A model generated the notes under the pieces. The model had not been told where the DNA came from. It did no database searches and saw only the letters and a program-made list of their open reading frames with translations. A DNA stretch of 64,000 bases from Bugula neritina (lineage: Eukaryota; Bryozoa; Gymnolaemata; Cheilostomatida; Bugulidae), in the NCBI GenBank assembly GCA_964035545.1, contig OZ037772.1:1506001-1570000 (forward strand). The letters run 5' to 3'. Positions 23,475 to 34,357 of this stretch are shown here, in pieces. Position 1 is the stretch's first letter; every line of letters begins with the position of its first letter. The position numbers and the translations under genes are program-made.

Positions 23475-23838
23475 TGTAGACAGTCAACAGTGGAGAAGGA
23501 GTGAATAGTGGAGAAGAAATAAAGAGTGGAGTCTGGAGAAAAATAATAGAGGAGAGACAAACAGTGGAGAGTAACTGTAAAAGCTTATTTGAGAGACATT
23601 TGTGGAGTTTAGTTTGTGTTATCAGTAGAGTAACTGTAAGAGTAAGAGTTAGACTTAGTGGAGTGACAGTGAAATTCAAATATTAATATTATTATTCATA
23701 ATTCGGTTAGAGTATTAGATTTGATAATTCAAATTTAATATTAGGTTTAAGGATTAACTAAGTATTATTGAGCTTTCTGATACTGATAGTGATAATTAAA
23801 ATTTTAAATTTTATTATCGCGCTCACATTCAGATCATA

Positions 23839-25317
23839 ATGGCAACTAACACTAGGTTCACCGACCTCAATCGGTTTCCTAAGTTAGTTTTGAGCTCCGA
23901 TAATCAGAGTGATTGTTTTAAGAAATGGTTGGTAAAATACAACCTGTCAGTTCGATTAGCAACCCTTGAAATGGGTACTGAAATGCTGTCCAGTATTGCA
24001 GTAAATAGATTTAGAGGTGAAGCTAAGTTTCTAGCTCTGCTCAATGCTATTGGAGATGAGGGTATTGATGTGTTACAATCTTTAGGATTTGATCTTGAAA
24101 GGAATGATGATAATGCTCATAATGATGCTTTAAATTTGTTGAAAGGCCACTATGAGAAAACAGAAAATGTCCATGTGGCTTGGGTTAAAGCAGCAACTTT
24201 GTCTCAAACATGTGGCGAAGATGAGCTAGAGTATTTGCTACGTGTTGAGAAACATAGTAGAAATTTAGGATTTGTTGAAGGGGCTAATGTGGAAGACCTT
24301 AGACAAAGGTTTGCTATTAGTATGGCAGTAGTTGGTTTAAGAGATGAATATCTGAGAAGACAACTTATGCTTAATGAAAATATCACTTGGAAAGCATTGT
24401 CTGATATTTTGAAGACTAGGAATATTGCTAGAGAATCTGCTGCAATGGTTTCTGAGGTTAGATCTAGTAGTTCTAATTTGAATAATAACTTTGCTAACAT
24501 AGCTGAAGTTAGAACTAAGTCTGATAGAGTAACGGACAGAAGGTCATCTTACTATGATAATGATAGACATAAAGGTAGATATAGTTCTAGAGATAGTAGT
24601 CGAGATTATTCTTGCCACAAGTCTCCAGACTATAGGAGTAGACATAGAGCTAGCAGTAATAGTAGTAGTAGCAGTTCAGACAGTTTATGTTATGTTTGTC
24701 ATAAACCTGAGCATGTTGCTAGGAATTGTCCAAAAATAAGATGCTATGCATGTGGAAAACATGCCCACATAGCAAGAGACTGTAGAATGCGTAGGTCTTA
24801 CAAGGACAAAGATTACTCTAGTAGAAGTAACTATAGAAGTCAAAGGAGTAGCAGCTCAGATAGAGAATGGTCAGTGGATAGTAAAGATAGTTCTTCTTGG
24901 AGATCACCTAGAACTAGAGCTGTCGCATCTAGTAAGGTTAGGTTTATTGATAGTGAACCATATGATGGAGCTGAAACATGGAAACAGAATCTTAGTGTTA
25001 ATGATAGAAATATTGAGTTTGTTTTAGATACTGGTGCTGATGTGTCTACAATTACTGAAGACACAAGTAAAACATTAGCACTTAAGCTTCACGAAAGTGA
25101 TAGAGTTTTGAAGAGTGCCGACAACTCCCAGCTCTCAGTGTTAGGCAAAGCTGAGGTTGTTTTAGAAAGCAAGTTCAAGAAAACAGTAACTAACCTGTAT
25201 GTTATTAAAGGTTCTAAGTCTAATATACTAGGTTTGAGGGAATTGAAGAACCATCGTCTGTTAACTGTAGTTAGCACTGAGGCTCAGTTGGTTTCTTCGA
25301 GAAATACATTGAAGTAG
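23839..25317 (+). CDS. Gag-protease polyprotein of the LTR element
   Basis: 492-residue ORF. The first about 220 residues look like a helical capsid region. A Ser/Arg/Tyr-rich linker precedes two CCHC zinc knuckles at about residues 284-297 (CYVCHKPEHVARNC) and 302-315 (CYACGKHAHIARDC). A retropepsin-type aspartic protease has its catalytic motif at D397 (VLDTGADVSTI) and the late ILGL motif. The ORF then stops; no polymerase follows. Gag would assemble particles and the protease would cut Gag. The frame is intact over its whole length, in line with recent activity in trans. Confidence 0.93.
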   Translation: MATNTRFTDLNRFPKLVLSSDNQSDCFKKWLVKYNLSVRLATLEMGTEMLSSIAVNRFRGEAKFLALLNAIGDEGIDVLQSLGFDLERNDDNAHNDALNLLKGHYEKTENVHVAWVKAATLSQTCGEDELEYLLRVEKHSRNLGFVEGANVEDLRQRFAISMAVVGLRDEYLRRQLMLNENITWKALSDILKTRNIARESAAMVSEVRSSSSNLNNNFANIAEVRTKSDRVTDRRSSYYDNDRHKGRYSSRDSSRDYSCHKSPDYRSRHRASSNSSSSSSDSLCYVCHKPEHVARNCPKIRCYACGKHAHIARDCRMRRSYKDKDYSSRSNYRSQRSSSSDREWSVDSKDSSSWRSPRTRAVASSKVRFIDSEPYDGAETWKQNLSVNDRNIEFVLDTGADVSTITEDTSKTLALKLHESDRVLKSADNSQLSVLGKAEVVLESKFKKTVTNLYVIKGSKSNILGLRELKNHRLLTVVSTEAQLVSSRNTLK

Positions 25318-25408
25318 CAGTAGTGATTTCTAGCGCTTAGTTATAGCTAGGGAAATTACCAGTGGGCGACCTAGGTCAAACACCTGGTAAAGCGGATGCG
25401 CAGAAAGT

Positions 25409-25541
25409 CCACCTTGGTGGCACAGTATTAGCCCACCCTGGTGGTGCTAAAGATGATCACTTCGGTGATCAAGTTCACGACCACTCTGGTGGTCAGGCTA
25501 AAGTCCACTTCGGTGGCAATTTTGGGAACCACTTTGGTGGT
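25409..25541 (+). repeat. Six-hairpin array with 24-nt period
   Basis: Six 12-nt inverted-repeat cores start at 25409, 25433, 25457, 25481, 25505 and 25529, each followed by a 12-nt spacer. Cores read CCAC-NNNG-GTGG with tetraloops CTTG, CCTG, TTCG, TCTG, TTCG and TTTG. Core 3 is TCAC-TTCG-GTGA, a paired C-to-T and G-to-A change that keeps the stem. Stems extend by one or two pairs in cores 3, 4 and 6. Spacers differ in sequence but not in length. It lies between the gag-protease stop and the 3' LTR. In one frame it reads as an H-x-G-G octapeptide repeat, but that frame has no ATG. Confidence 0.85.
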
Positions 25542-25669
25542 AAACCAAACTGTGTACTGTACATAGAGGTTGGTATTTTGTGTTATCAGGCTGATTGGTA
25601 TTTTAGTGTTACTGCTCAGCCCAACAAACCACTCAGTTCCATGTGTTACTTTATACTGCTAAATTCCTC

Positions 25670-25680
25670 AAAGGGGAGCA
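25670..25680 (+). promoter_or_regulatory. Polypurine tract of the gag-protease element
   Basis: AAAGGGGAGCA immediately before the 3' LTR, as needed to prime plus-strand DNA synthesis. Confidence 0.75.
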
Positions 25681-25993
25681 TGGAATATTATGTACTCAAT
25701 TCCATGTTTTGCTTTCTATTAAACCCCCAAAAGGGGAGCATGGAATATTAAGTGGTTCATCTCTATAAAAGGGAGGGCATGGAATATAATGCGGTTTATA
25801 GTCTTTAGCAGATAAGCTACAAGCTAACCTGAGACGATTGGCTAACTGCCTTACAAGCATTCGGATTCCCTACCGGATTTCCTACCAGCTTGTACGGCTT
25901 GGATATTGGCTATTGTGAGAGTGAAAGTAAAAGTAAAGACTGCACGAGGGGACTCTTACACAGACTGTCGAGTAAGTAGGACCTTATATTACA
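25681..25993 (+). repeat. 3' LTR of the gag-protease element
   Basis: 313 bp, no difference from the 5' LTR seen by eye. Followed by the ATGCA target duplication and, 24 bp further on, the next collagen exon. Confidence 0.95.
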
Positions 25994-28411
25994 ATGCATA
26001 CTGGTGCTGCTTGGTTCATAGGACCTGTCGAACAAGCTGGAGAACCTGGTCTGGATGGCAGAAATGGAAAGACAGGAGAAACTGCACGAACTGGTATGCC
26101 TGGTCCAACCGGCTCAAGGGGGGTCACTGGAGAACCCGAATCTAATGGAAGGTATTTTTTGTGCTTTACTCTACCCTATTCAGCTTCTTGGAACTTTTTA
26201 TTTGATTTAGTTTTTATAATTTGTTGTCAATTTTTTCAGAGACGGTTTACCTGGAGTACCGGGTGCTGATGGTAGACCTGGGGAGCAGGGTGATCAAGGA
26301 CCTCCTGGCTCCATGGATCCAGTAGGAATCCCCGGTAACCAGGGACCTGAAGGTGCTCAAGGAGACAAGGGTGATAAGGCAGGAACATTCTTTATTCAGT
26401 TTTCTATTTATTTCAGTTCTCTGGTTTTCCACTAGTCAATCCTGTAGTTGTTTATTTTTTTTAGTTTATTTATGTTAATACTAAAGTTGCTTCAGTGACA
26501 TCACATGATGTAATATATTACACAACAATGCAGTATAATACACCATAATATAATATGTTATACAATACAATAATATTACAGAAAATATAATTCACTAATA
26601 TCTCACAGCTAAGGCGTGTCTCCTAAATATATTCATTACTATAGGGGCCAGCTGGGCCACAGGGTACTTCTGGACCAACTGGATTGTCTGGGCCAACTGG
26701 TCCTCAGGGACCCCACGGAGCTTCCGGGAATTCCCGGCGAACAAGGACCTAAAGGTATGAATTAAGTTGAACCAATCTTTGTCCTTAGTTATTGGCCATC
26801 AACAGAATCTTGACTCTAAGAGTTATCCTACCTGGTAAGAAGGTAAGGCAATTCCTAACTCATGATAATATGAATATCATCTGCTGTTGTAGGACCCACT
26901 GGTTTCCAGGGACCGCAGGGATTCCCCGGAGCTCCCGGTATTGATGGTGAAAGGGGAGATGTTGGACCAGTGGGTATTGCTGGACCACCTGGGCTACGGG
27001 GTGCAGACGGCAAACAAGGAATTATTGGTTCTCCTGGTGCTGTGGGTGCTATGGGACCACCTGGACCTGATGGTGCTAAGGTAAACACTTACACTGCTAA
27101 CAGGTTATTGTCACTCATCTTGTTAGTTTAGTGGTAATAAACCAATAGTCTGTATTTCTAGGGTGAACAAGGGAGAGATGGGGAAATGGGTAGTCCTGGC
27201 AGACCTGGACCTCCTGGTGAAGCTCCAGTATTTGGTTAGTTATTAGTAAAACCGAATCATTGTTCATTACTTGTATCTTTTTTATTTTCTTTCAACTGTT
27301 TATTGGTAATCTTTTGGGAATTTCATCCATAGCCTGTGATTGAAGCTTTTATTTTATTCTACCATGGTTGTGTTAGGTGTGCCCCCTATGATTATGAGCG
27401 CAATGATGTCCAACGGTAAAGGTGTACAAGCAGATGATGCAGGCGCCAACAATGAGCTCTATAATATGTACCTCAGTGAGTAATGGCCATGATGTGCTTT
27501 GATGTTGCCTGCTTTGTTTCAAATTGTTTGTATGTTTTTGCAGACACACAATTTTATAATTAACTGCTAGAAAATATAGTAATAAAAATATAGACAGCTG
27601 TTATAATGTATTTCTTCTCCTAGCATTGATGATTGACATTCTTGTTTGATGAGTCACCTATTTAGTTTGTTTCTTCAATTAAATGTTGCTACATTCTGAC
27701 ATATTATATAATGTTGGTTTTATTGCTGTTAGCTTACATCACTACTTCCACCTTATTTCTCTAAAAACAAAGGTTAGGGACAGGTACAAAAACAGCCCTG
27801 TTAGAGACTGTAGAGAACTCTTCACGGAAAACCCAGAGTTCAAGATAAAAATTTATTGGGTGAGAAAAATGCTGATATGTTTCTATTTTCTCTGCTCAGA
27901 GGAATTCTGTATCCAAGTCTGATGACTGAAATTCTGTGAACATGTTTTATATTCTGCAATTACTACTCCTGAGATGTCAATATAATGTCATGTGAAGTTT
28001 CCACAGATATTTAATGAATTGTTGTTTAGGAATAAGAGTTTTTCCATGTGTTGCCTGTATTATATAATTCTGTATATTCAACAGCTGAACAGGTTTTAGT
28101 AGTTTTATTCGATATTAGCATTATGTTGGTGTGAAATAGAGATGTTGTATTCTCTATTGTTTGTTGTCAGGTGGATCCAGATGGTGGCTCCATAGCTAAT
28201 GCTATCCAGGCTTACTGTCGCAAGGAAATGAAGAGCACTTGCATTAATGCCAAGACTTCCGAGTTTGCCACCAAGTCGTACGTCACCCAGCAGCTAGATA
28301 ATCAGCCATTCGTTGCTTTAAACACATGGAAACAACACTCGTGAGTGTTTATCTTGTATCAACCATGACTTTCTTATTAAGAGTCAAGAATATTCAAGAG
28401 TTTTATGTTGA

Positions 28412-28755
28412 TCATTGTCTCTATAGTAACATATTTGTATACTGTATGGATGTTGATAAGTGTTGCTATAGTAACATGTTGGTTTCTTGTATGGATGTTG
28501 ATAAGTGTAGCTATAGTAACATGTTGGTTTCCTGTATGGATGTTGATAAGTGTAGCTATAGTAACATGTTGGTTTCCTGTATGGATGTTGATAAGTGTTG
28601 CTATAGTAACATGTTGGTTTCCTGTGTGGATGTTGATAAGTGTTGCTATAGTAACATGTTGGTTTCCTGTGTGGATGTTGATAAGTGTTGCTATAGTAAC
28701 CTGTTTGTTTCCTGTATGGATGTTGATAAGTGTTGCTATAGTAACATGCAGATTG
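28412..28755 (+). repeat. 45-bp minisatellite
   Basis: About seven to eight units of GGATGTTGATAAGTGTTGCT-ATAGTAACATGTTGGTTTCC-TGTAT inside the collagen intron where middle C-propeptide exons are missing. Two frames stay open because 45 is a multiple of three; not treated as coding. Confidence 0.92.
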
Positions 28756-28844
28756 CTATATCTATTTCATAAATCACCCAAAAAATAACAGGCTTCTTCT
28801 TAAGCTGAGTGATTTCTTTGCAGGATTTTTGCAAGGTATCTAAA

Positions 28845-28940
28845 TCTGACCTATATACTGTAAATCCGACCTATATACTGTAAATATGACCTCTATAGTG
28901 TAAACCTGACCTATAAAGCGTAAATTCGACCTGCATATGA
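28845..28940 (+). repeat. 20-bp repeat
   Basis: Four to five diverging units of CTGACCTATATACTGTAAAT. Confidence 0.8.
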
Positions 28941-29233
28941 ACATGATTGCGATAGTTGCATCTTTTTTTGTATTAATATACAATATAGCTTGCCTTTGAG
29001 GCTTTTTAATAACTGCTCATGAGATTAACCCAAAAGCCACTTTGATTTCTTTGCGAGTTTTGAGTTTGCACTCTGCCATTTTGTAGTATGCCAAATCATC
29101 AGAAGCTCAGACGGTGATTGAGATTGACACCAAGACCCCCACCCACTTGTCTATTATTGACATAGCTCCTGGTGACATCAGGACCACCCACAAAGAGCTT
29201 CGGGTTCAGCTTGGAGAAGTCTGCTTTTCATAG

Positions 29234-29948
29234 ACTCATATCTAACAACAGTGTTATTTGGCTGATTTGTAAGACTGTCCCTGATTAGATAATTAATGGC
29301 CAATCAGAGAATGCAATCAATGTTTGGTTGGCTAAGACCAGCAGTCTGATTTTTATATAACCTAATTTTTAAATGAAATATTTGATTACTCTAAATAAAT
29401 TTATCCGAGACTTCTGAGGCAGTGATGGTGATTTTTGTACATATAAATTTGAAGAAGTTTAGCTATAGGGTTTATGCTGTTCTTTTAATTATACCACCAT
29501 AACCTGAGATTGTGAGTAGTAATTGTAGAATGAGTTAGGGAGGGTGTTATGCCCCTCCCTGTGACTTTATATATTTAGAAACTGTTGTTAATTTAGTAAT
29601 TCTGTTGGTGGTACATTTTTAAATTCATTTAGTCCAATCATTTCTCTGATATTGCAAAATATATTTTACCATAAGGTGCTATACAACTTATTTCTCAGCT
29701 TGTAAATTTCATCATCAAAATTATTATAGTACTAAAGTTGGTCACAGATTTCTGATAAGCTGCAGTTTTCAGATCTGATTATTTAACCTATTTATCCTGA
29801 AATTAGACATTGTTAGTTTAAAATGGAATTGAACATATATTTTAGTTACTTAGTTTCAACTGTGTTGACCATATCAACATTTTAAATTTTACTTTGGCTG
29901 CTATGAAGTATATAAGCAAATGGCATTAAGTTATTAATATATAATAAG
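29234..29948. other. Collagen 3' flank, no gene seen
   Basis: AT-rich, with an AATAAA near 29394 that may be the old collagen polyadenylation signal. Confidence 0.4.
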
Positions 29949-30181
29949 GTTTGCAAAGACTTAATATACCAAGCAACTGTGACAAGACATGACAATAACT
30001 CCAGCCAATCGTACATATAGGACTTTGTTCAACTACCTTCAAAGCCAGACTCAACAACCATAAAGCCTCTTTCCTACATGCAGATAAAGCCAACAGCACA
30101 CAACTCAGCAGACACATCCGGGATTTAGAACAAAAACAACACGAAATTCAGCCTAAAATGGATTATTTTAAAAATTTGTAA
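29949..30181 (+). mobile_element. Penelope-like element fragment (GIY-YIG endonuclease)
   Basis: Translation gives VCKDLIYQATVTRHDNNSSQ-SYI, then after a frame change GLCSTTFKARLNNHKASF and LSRHIRDLEQKQHEI, ending in TAA. This follows the C-terminal GIY-YIG region of Penelope-like retroelements (IYxA.V....NS..YIGLT...FK.R...H..SF......LS..IW.L). A 2-bp insertion (TACATATAGG for TACATAGG, near 30016) breaks the frame inside the YIG motif. No reverse transcriptase was recognised upstream. A dead 3' fragment. Confidence 0.65.
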
Positions 30182-30502
30182 ATCATGCTCAAACCTAATC
30201 AACATATTATGTAACTTATGTAGCTATGAGAAATATGTAATTTTGAAACAACCGGAGTTATCCACTCTCAACAAACGCACCGAGCGAAGTGTGAGAATTC
30301 CATGCTAGTGACCTGCCACACACAGTGCGTGTGTTGCGAGTGCAAAATATTATTAGCAAATGATGTTAGCGTTAAACTTTACTGCTCGCCTACAGACGTT
30401 TGTTTTTAAACAGCGTCACCTGGCAAAGTAATTTGGATATTATAAAAGCGGAAATGTAAAATATATAAAACTGTTTTAATTCAGCTCAGCTAGTATATTA
30501 TT

Positions 30503-31296
30503 ATGTCATACAGCATATTATGTTATACAGTATATTATGTTATACAGTATATTATGTTATACAGTATACTATGTTATACAGTATATTATGTCATACAGTA
30601 TATTATGTCATACAGTATATCATGTTATACAGTATATTATGTTATACAGTATATTATGTTATACAGTATATTATGTTATACAGTATACTACGTTATACAG
30701 TATATTATGTTATACAGTATACTATGTTATGCAGTATATTATGTTATACAGTATATTATGCTATACAGTATACTATGTTATACAGCATATTGTGTTATAC
30801 AGTATACTGTGTTATACAGTATACTATGTTATACAGTATATTATGTTACACAGTATACTATGTTATACAGTATATTATATTATACATTATACTATGTTAT
30901 ACAGTATATTATGTTATACAGTATACTATGTTATACAGCATATTATGTTATACAGTACATTATGTTATACAGTATACTATGTTATACGGTATACTAAGTT
31001 ATACAGTATACTATGTTATACGGTATATTATGTTATACAGTATATACTATGTTATACAGTATACTATGTTACACAGTATATTATGTTATACAGTATATTA
31101 TGTTATACAGTATACTATGTTATACAGTATACTATGTTATACAGTATACTATGTTATACAGTATACTATGTTATACGGTATACTATGTTATACAGTATAT
31201 ACTATGTTATACAGTATACTATGTTATACAGTATATTATGTTATACAGTATATTATGTTATACAGTATACTATGTTATACAGTATATTATGTTATA
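30503..31296 (+). repeat. 17-bp satellite, about 46 units
   Basis: Tandem ATGTTATACAGTATATT/ACT units. Because 17 is not a multiple of three and the unit has no plus-strand stop in any frame, all three forward frames remain open for up to 300 codons. These ORFs are artefacts. Confidence 0.97.
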
Positions 31297-31399
31297 TTAA
31301 TCAACATACAAATGAGATGCTCTTGTCAGTCTATAATGATGAATATTATACACTGGAACTGGGTTACTCTCTCACCTCCCCTCACCTTAGCTCAGCTAG

Positions 31400-32345
31400 A
31401 CCAGATCTTCCCAAGTTATGAATTTGGGCTTTTTTAGGGAAGATTTTCATTTCTAAAAATTTCACAGTTTGTTATCAGCTCTTTGAGCTCTTGCCTTGTT
31501 TTCAAGATTACATGTATATATGTATAACTATAACTCCTTCATTTTATGTAGTTCATATATTTATCCACACTACACTCTACAATCTAAGTTTACTTCTACA
31601 TCCATGTGTCTATTATTCACTCTACCCTAGCTGCTACCCCTCCTACTACGAATGAAGGTTCAGAAGTTTGAATTGGAAGCAAAACCAGCAGGAAGTTTAA
31701 GCAGCGATGCAAGCTCATTTCTATAAACTATACACACTGCATACATATAGTGGATATATTTCCTGTGTTCCAGTACAATCATCACATCATCACTCTTCAT
31801 TATAGCAGCATCAATCCTTTCAAAGCTGAACTCAAGTTGTGACCTTGACATAATTCTATGATACAACTATCCTCACACTCAATAAGTTATTAGAAAAAGA
31901 ACCTGTTCCAGAGATATCTTTCAAAAAGCATTTCTGCGAATATCCTTAAACTTTTAACGTTATTTCAACAGTATTTCCCTGAGCTACCTTCATAAGAGAG
32001 TTACATGAGAGTGTCATTGAGCTGGTTTACAGTGAAGGATGATTTGCTGAATTCTGTGTTTCCACAAGCAAACTCTACCCACCCATTGCTGACAATTTAC
32101 ACCATAACAGTTTCAGCACCACGTTTTTATATAAGGTAAGATGGGCTTAATATATGCTAATGGTTAGGAATCAGCAAAAAAACTGCCTTGACCTGCAAAG
32201 TGGCCTACAATGTGCAACTTGTCAAAAACCAAGTCAAACTTAAGCAAGCTGACACAATGTCATCAGCTGCAGCCATCATATTAATAATTGAACTGCTCTG
32301 CGCTTTTTACATGCACAATATAATAATGATAAAGAGACAAAGATT
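31400..32345 (-). mobile_element. Diverged hAT-like repeat, minus orientation
   Basis: The reverse complement matches the MITEs at 883-1517 and 40365-40872 in several blocks: CTTTGAAAGGATTGATGCTG, GTAGAAGTAAACTTAGATTG, AGAGCTCAAAGAGCTGATAAC and GGCTGCAGCTGATGACATTG. It is longer than the other copies and its outer ends are not clear. It may be closer to the parent element. No transposase motif was found. Confidence 0.55.
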
Positions 32346-34070
32346 TTGTAAGGATTTTGTTACTAAAGGGGATATTGACATTATGGGTATATTTGTAATT
32401 TGAAAATATACATTCTAAATTAGCTCAATTGAAAAATATGTACACTTGGTGCCCTGTATAATTGTTCAAAATTCAACTTAAGAGTTGTCTGTCTTCGACA
32501 CTACAATATAGCGCTCCGCTCACTGAACGCAACATTTCTTTCACATGATTATTATAGAGCCGACCTTTGTAGTTGAGTGACGTGTTATAATCCTTCTGCG
32601 CGTAGAACTTCCTCGTTATTTTGGTTTTATTGTGCCTCATCTTAGTTACTAGTTACTAAGTGCCTGACCAGTTTAGTGACTGACACTATTGACTCACGTG
32701 AGGTGAGAACATTTTGAGTCATCTTATCATTTCTCAAATTGATCAGGTACTTTAATACTTACAGTTAGATTTACTATTACTATTACAGTATTAGTATTTA
32801 GTATTTTAGATTTATTTTTACTTTTAGTTTTAGTTTTACTTTTACTTTTAGCATTTAAGTTTAAGTGTAAGTCTAGGGTTATAAGTATAACTTATATAGT
32901 ATATAATATAAGATTAAGTTAAAGGCTAAGGAATATAAATTATAAGTTATATAAATTAAAATACTTGTACTTATAGTTATAATATTAATTAAATAATATT
33001 AATTGTTTCTCTTTGAGTCTTTAACTTGAAATTTACAATAGTAATACCATAGCCCATAGTCATATGATTATGATCGATAATTAATTAATTATAATCATAA
33101 TGATTAATCAAATAATATAAATATGATTGTATTAATTATTTATTGATATTAAATTATTTATTATTATAATAAATTTAATCGACTTCAAGCTTGGGTTCAA
33201 GTTTTAATAGTAATACTGAAAAATTGATCTACTAGTACTAAACTACTACTAGTAGTAGTAGTAGTACTAGTACTTGTAGTGCGATTACAGATTACTATTA
33301 CTTAGTATTAGTCTATTAGTATTACATGTACTATTATATTACTATTAGGATTGCTATTCGATTTAGTGTTGGTATAACTATAAGAATTGAGAGTAAGTAT
33401 TTCACTTTCACACTATTTTATTAATATTTGCATTAACTTTGAGTATTACTATTAGTAATCACAATTAGTATTGATATTACATTTGCTATTACTACTACTA
33501 TTACTATTAGTGTTGTTGTATGAGTAATTACTAATTAGTATTAGTATTTTTTACTCATTCCATTACATTTACTATAAGTATAACTATAAAGTGTAAGTTA
33601 CTATTACTGCTCTACTATAACTATTAGTATTAGATTTAGTGTTACAGTTGGTCTTACTGCCAGGTCCGCTACCATCATTAGATTTATTTCTAATGATAGT
33701 CTTGGTGATTATCACCCAATATTATCATTATCAGCATGAGCATAGCTTGACTTTGTTAAGTCAACATTTAACAAGTTATACTTGTAATAATTTTATTATA
33801 ACCAGTGAATCACTTACCTTTACTTTGTGAATTTATGATTGTAACACTGAAAAATATTATCATAATTATAATTGCAAATTTTTGAATTAATGTTACACTT
33901 ACTCAATTTGAATATCAGGATATCTTACCACTGGCACTAGCCAGTTTTCAATCACAATGCATAGTGATCACTGCATGTGATACATTGTCATACCCTGCAC
34001 ATTCCAATGCACTGCCCTTCTCTATTCATTGCGAATAGCATATTTATTTGGCTTATATTATTTTACTCAG
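32346..34070. other. AT-rich DNA with simple repeats, no gene seen
   Basis: Contains TTTTAGTTTTACTTTTAC (32810-32850), an AGTACT/TAGTAG tract (33225-33275) and many ATTAGTATTACTATT blocks (33280-33640). No exon recognised. Confidence 0.4.
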
Positions 34071-34357
34071 CCTAGGGCCACACGGTGCGTATTTTCGCAT
34101 GCGAAAATGGAAATCACAAGTAGCAAAGGCGTCCACTGTAGCATCAGTGATGCGTGATAAATAAAGCTTTCTTTTTTAAATCGCACTCGCTTGCAATAAA
34201 ACGCAATTTACTGGAATGTAGCACTAAAATAAAGAAATTGGGCTCGCTGAATAACTACCAGCCAATTAGGTGACCACGACAGAGACGATTCCGCACTTGC
34301 GCACAGTGGACACCTTTGCTACTTGTGATTTCAATTTTCGCACCGTGTGGCCCTAGG
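34071..34357. mobile_element. MITE with long terminal inverted repeats
   Basis: 287 bp beginning CCTAGGGCCACACGGTGCG and ending CGCACCGTGTGGCCCTAGG. The inverted repeats continue inward through GAAATCACAAGTAGCAAAGG with a short insertion (TATTTTCGCATGCG) in the left arm. CTCAG directly flanks both sides (34066-34070, 34358-34362), a 5-bp target duplication. No coding capacity. Confidence 0.8.

Larger units (their letters stand above)
23144..25993 (+). mobile_element. Non-autonomous gag-protease LTR retrotransposon in the collagen gene
   Basis: A 2850-bp element with two 313-bp LTRs (23144-23456, 25681-25993) that look identical by eye, TG...CA ends, and a perfect 5-bp target duplication ATGCA (23139-23143, 25994-25998). 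The primer-binding site follows the 5' LTR directly and the polypurine tract precedes the 3' LTR. Internally there is one ORF (gag plus protease) and a hairpin array. Reverse transcriptase, RNase H and integrase are absent, so it must have moved with enzymes from another element. Identical LTRs and a clean duplication mark a recent insertion. Confidence 0.95.
21936..29233 (+). pseudogene. Decayed fibrillar collagen gene (triple helix 3' part and C-propeptide)
   Basis: Gly-X-Y exons are read at 21936-22103, 22629-~22690, 26022-26151, 26240-26378, 26645-26754, 26893-27080 and 27162-27234. The telopeptide exon is 27377-27475 (SNGKGVQADDAGANNELYNM). COLF1 C-propeptide pieces follow at ~27773-27859 (RDCRELF...KIYW), 28171-28340 (VDPDGGSIANAIQAYC...) and 29087-29233 (LSIIDIAPGD...GEVCFS, stop). 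Signs of death: Gly replaced by D, R, C, E or A in several triplets of the first four exons; an in-frame TAA or frame break in the first exon; one extra G at 26726-26728 that shifts the 26645 exon; AAG|GC instead of GT after 26378; phase mismatch between 28340 and 29087; and no sequence for the middle of the C-propeptide. An LTR element interrupts it at 23144-25993. The 26893 exon has 22 perfect triplets, so decay is recent or uneven. Fibrillar collagens are secreted matrix proteins trimerised through the C-propeptide. Confidence 0.82.

Noticed and set aside
25362-25751. Second ORF of the gag-protease element over the hairpin array
   Set aside because: Begins at GTG, not ATG, lies in a different frame from gag and has no known domain; the phased stems explain the repeat better. 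Expression by frameshift or read-through is not excluded.
28326-28788. Cys-rich 15-residue repeat ORFs
   Set aside because: 45-bp minisatellite in a collagen intron; two frames open equally and the array is intronic.
30503-31437. Long overlapping ORFs of up to 305 codons over the 17-bp repeat
   Set aside because: They follow automatically from a 17-bp unit lacking stop codons; no start context, domain or composition of a real protein.
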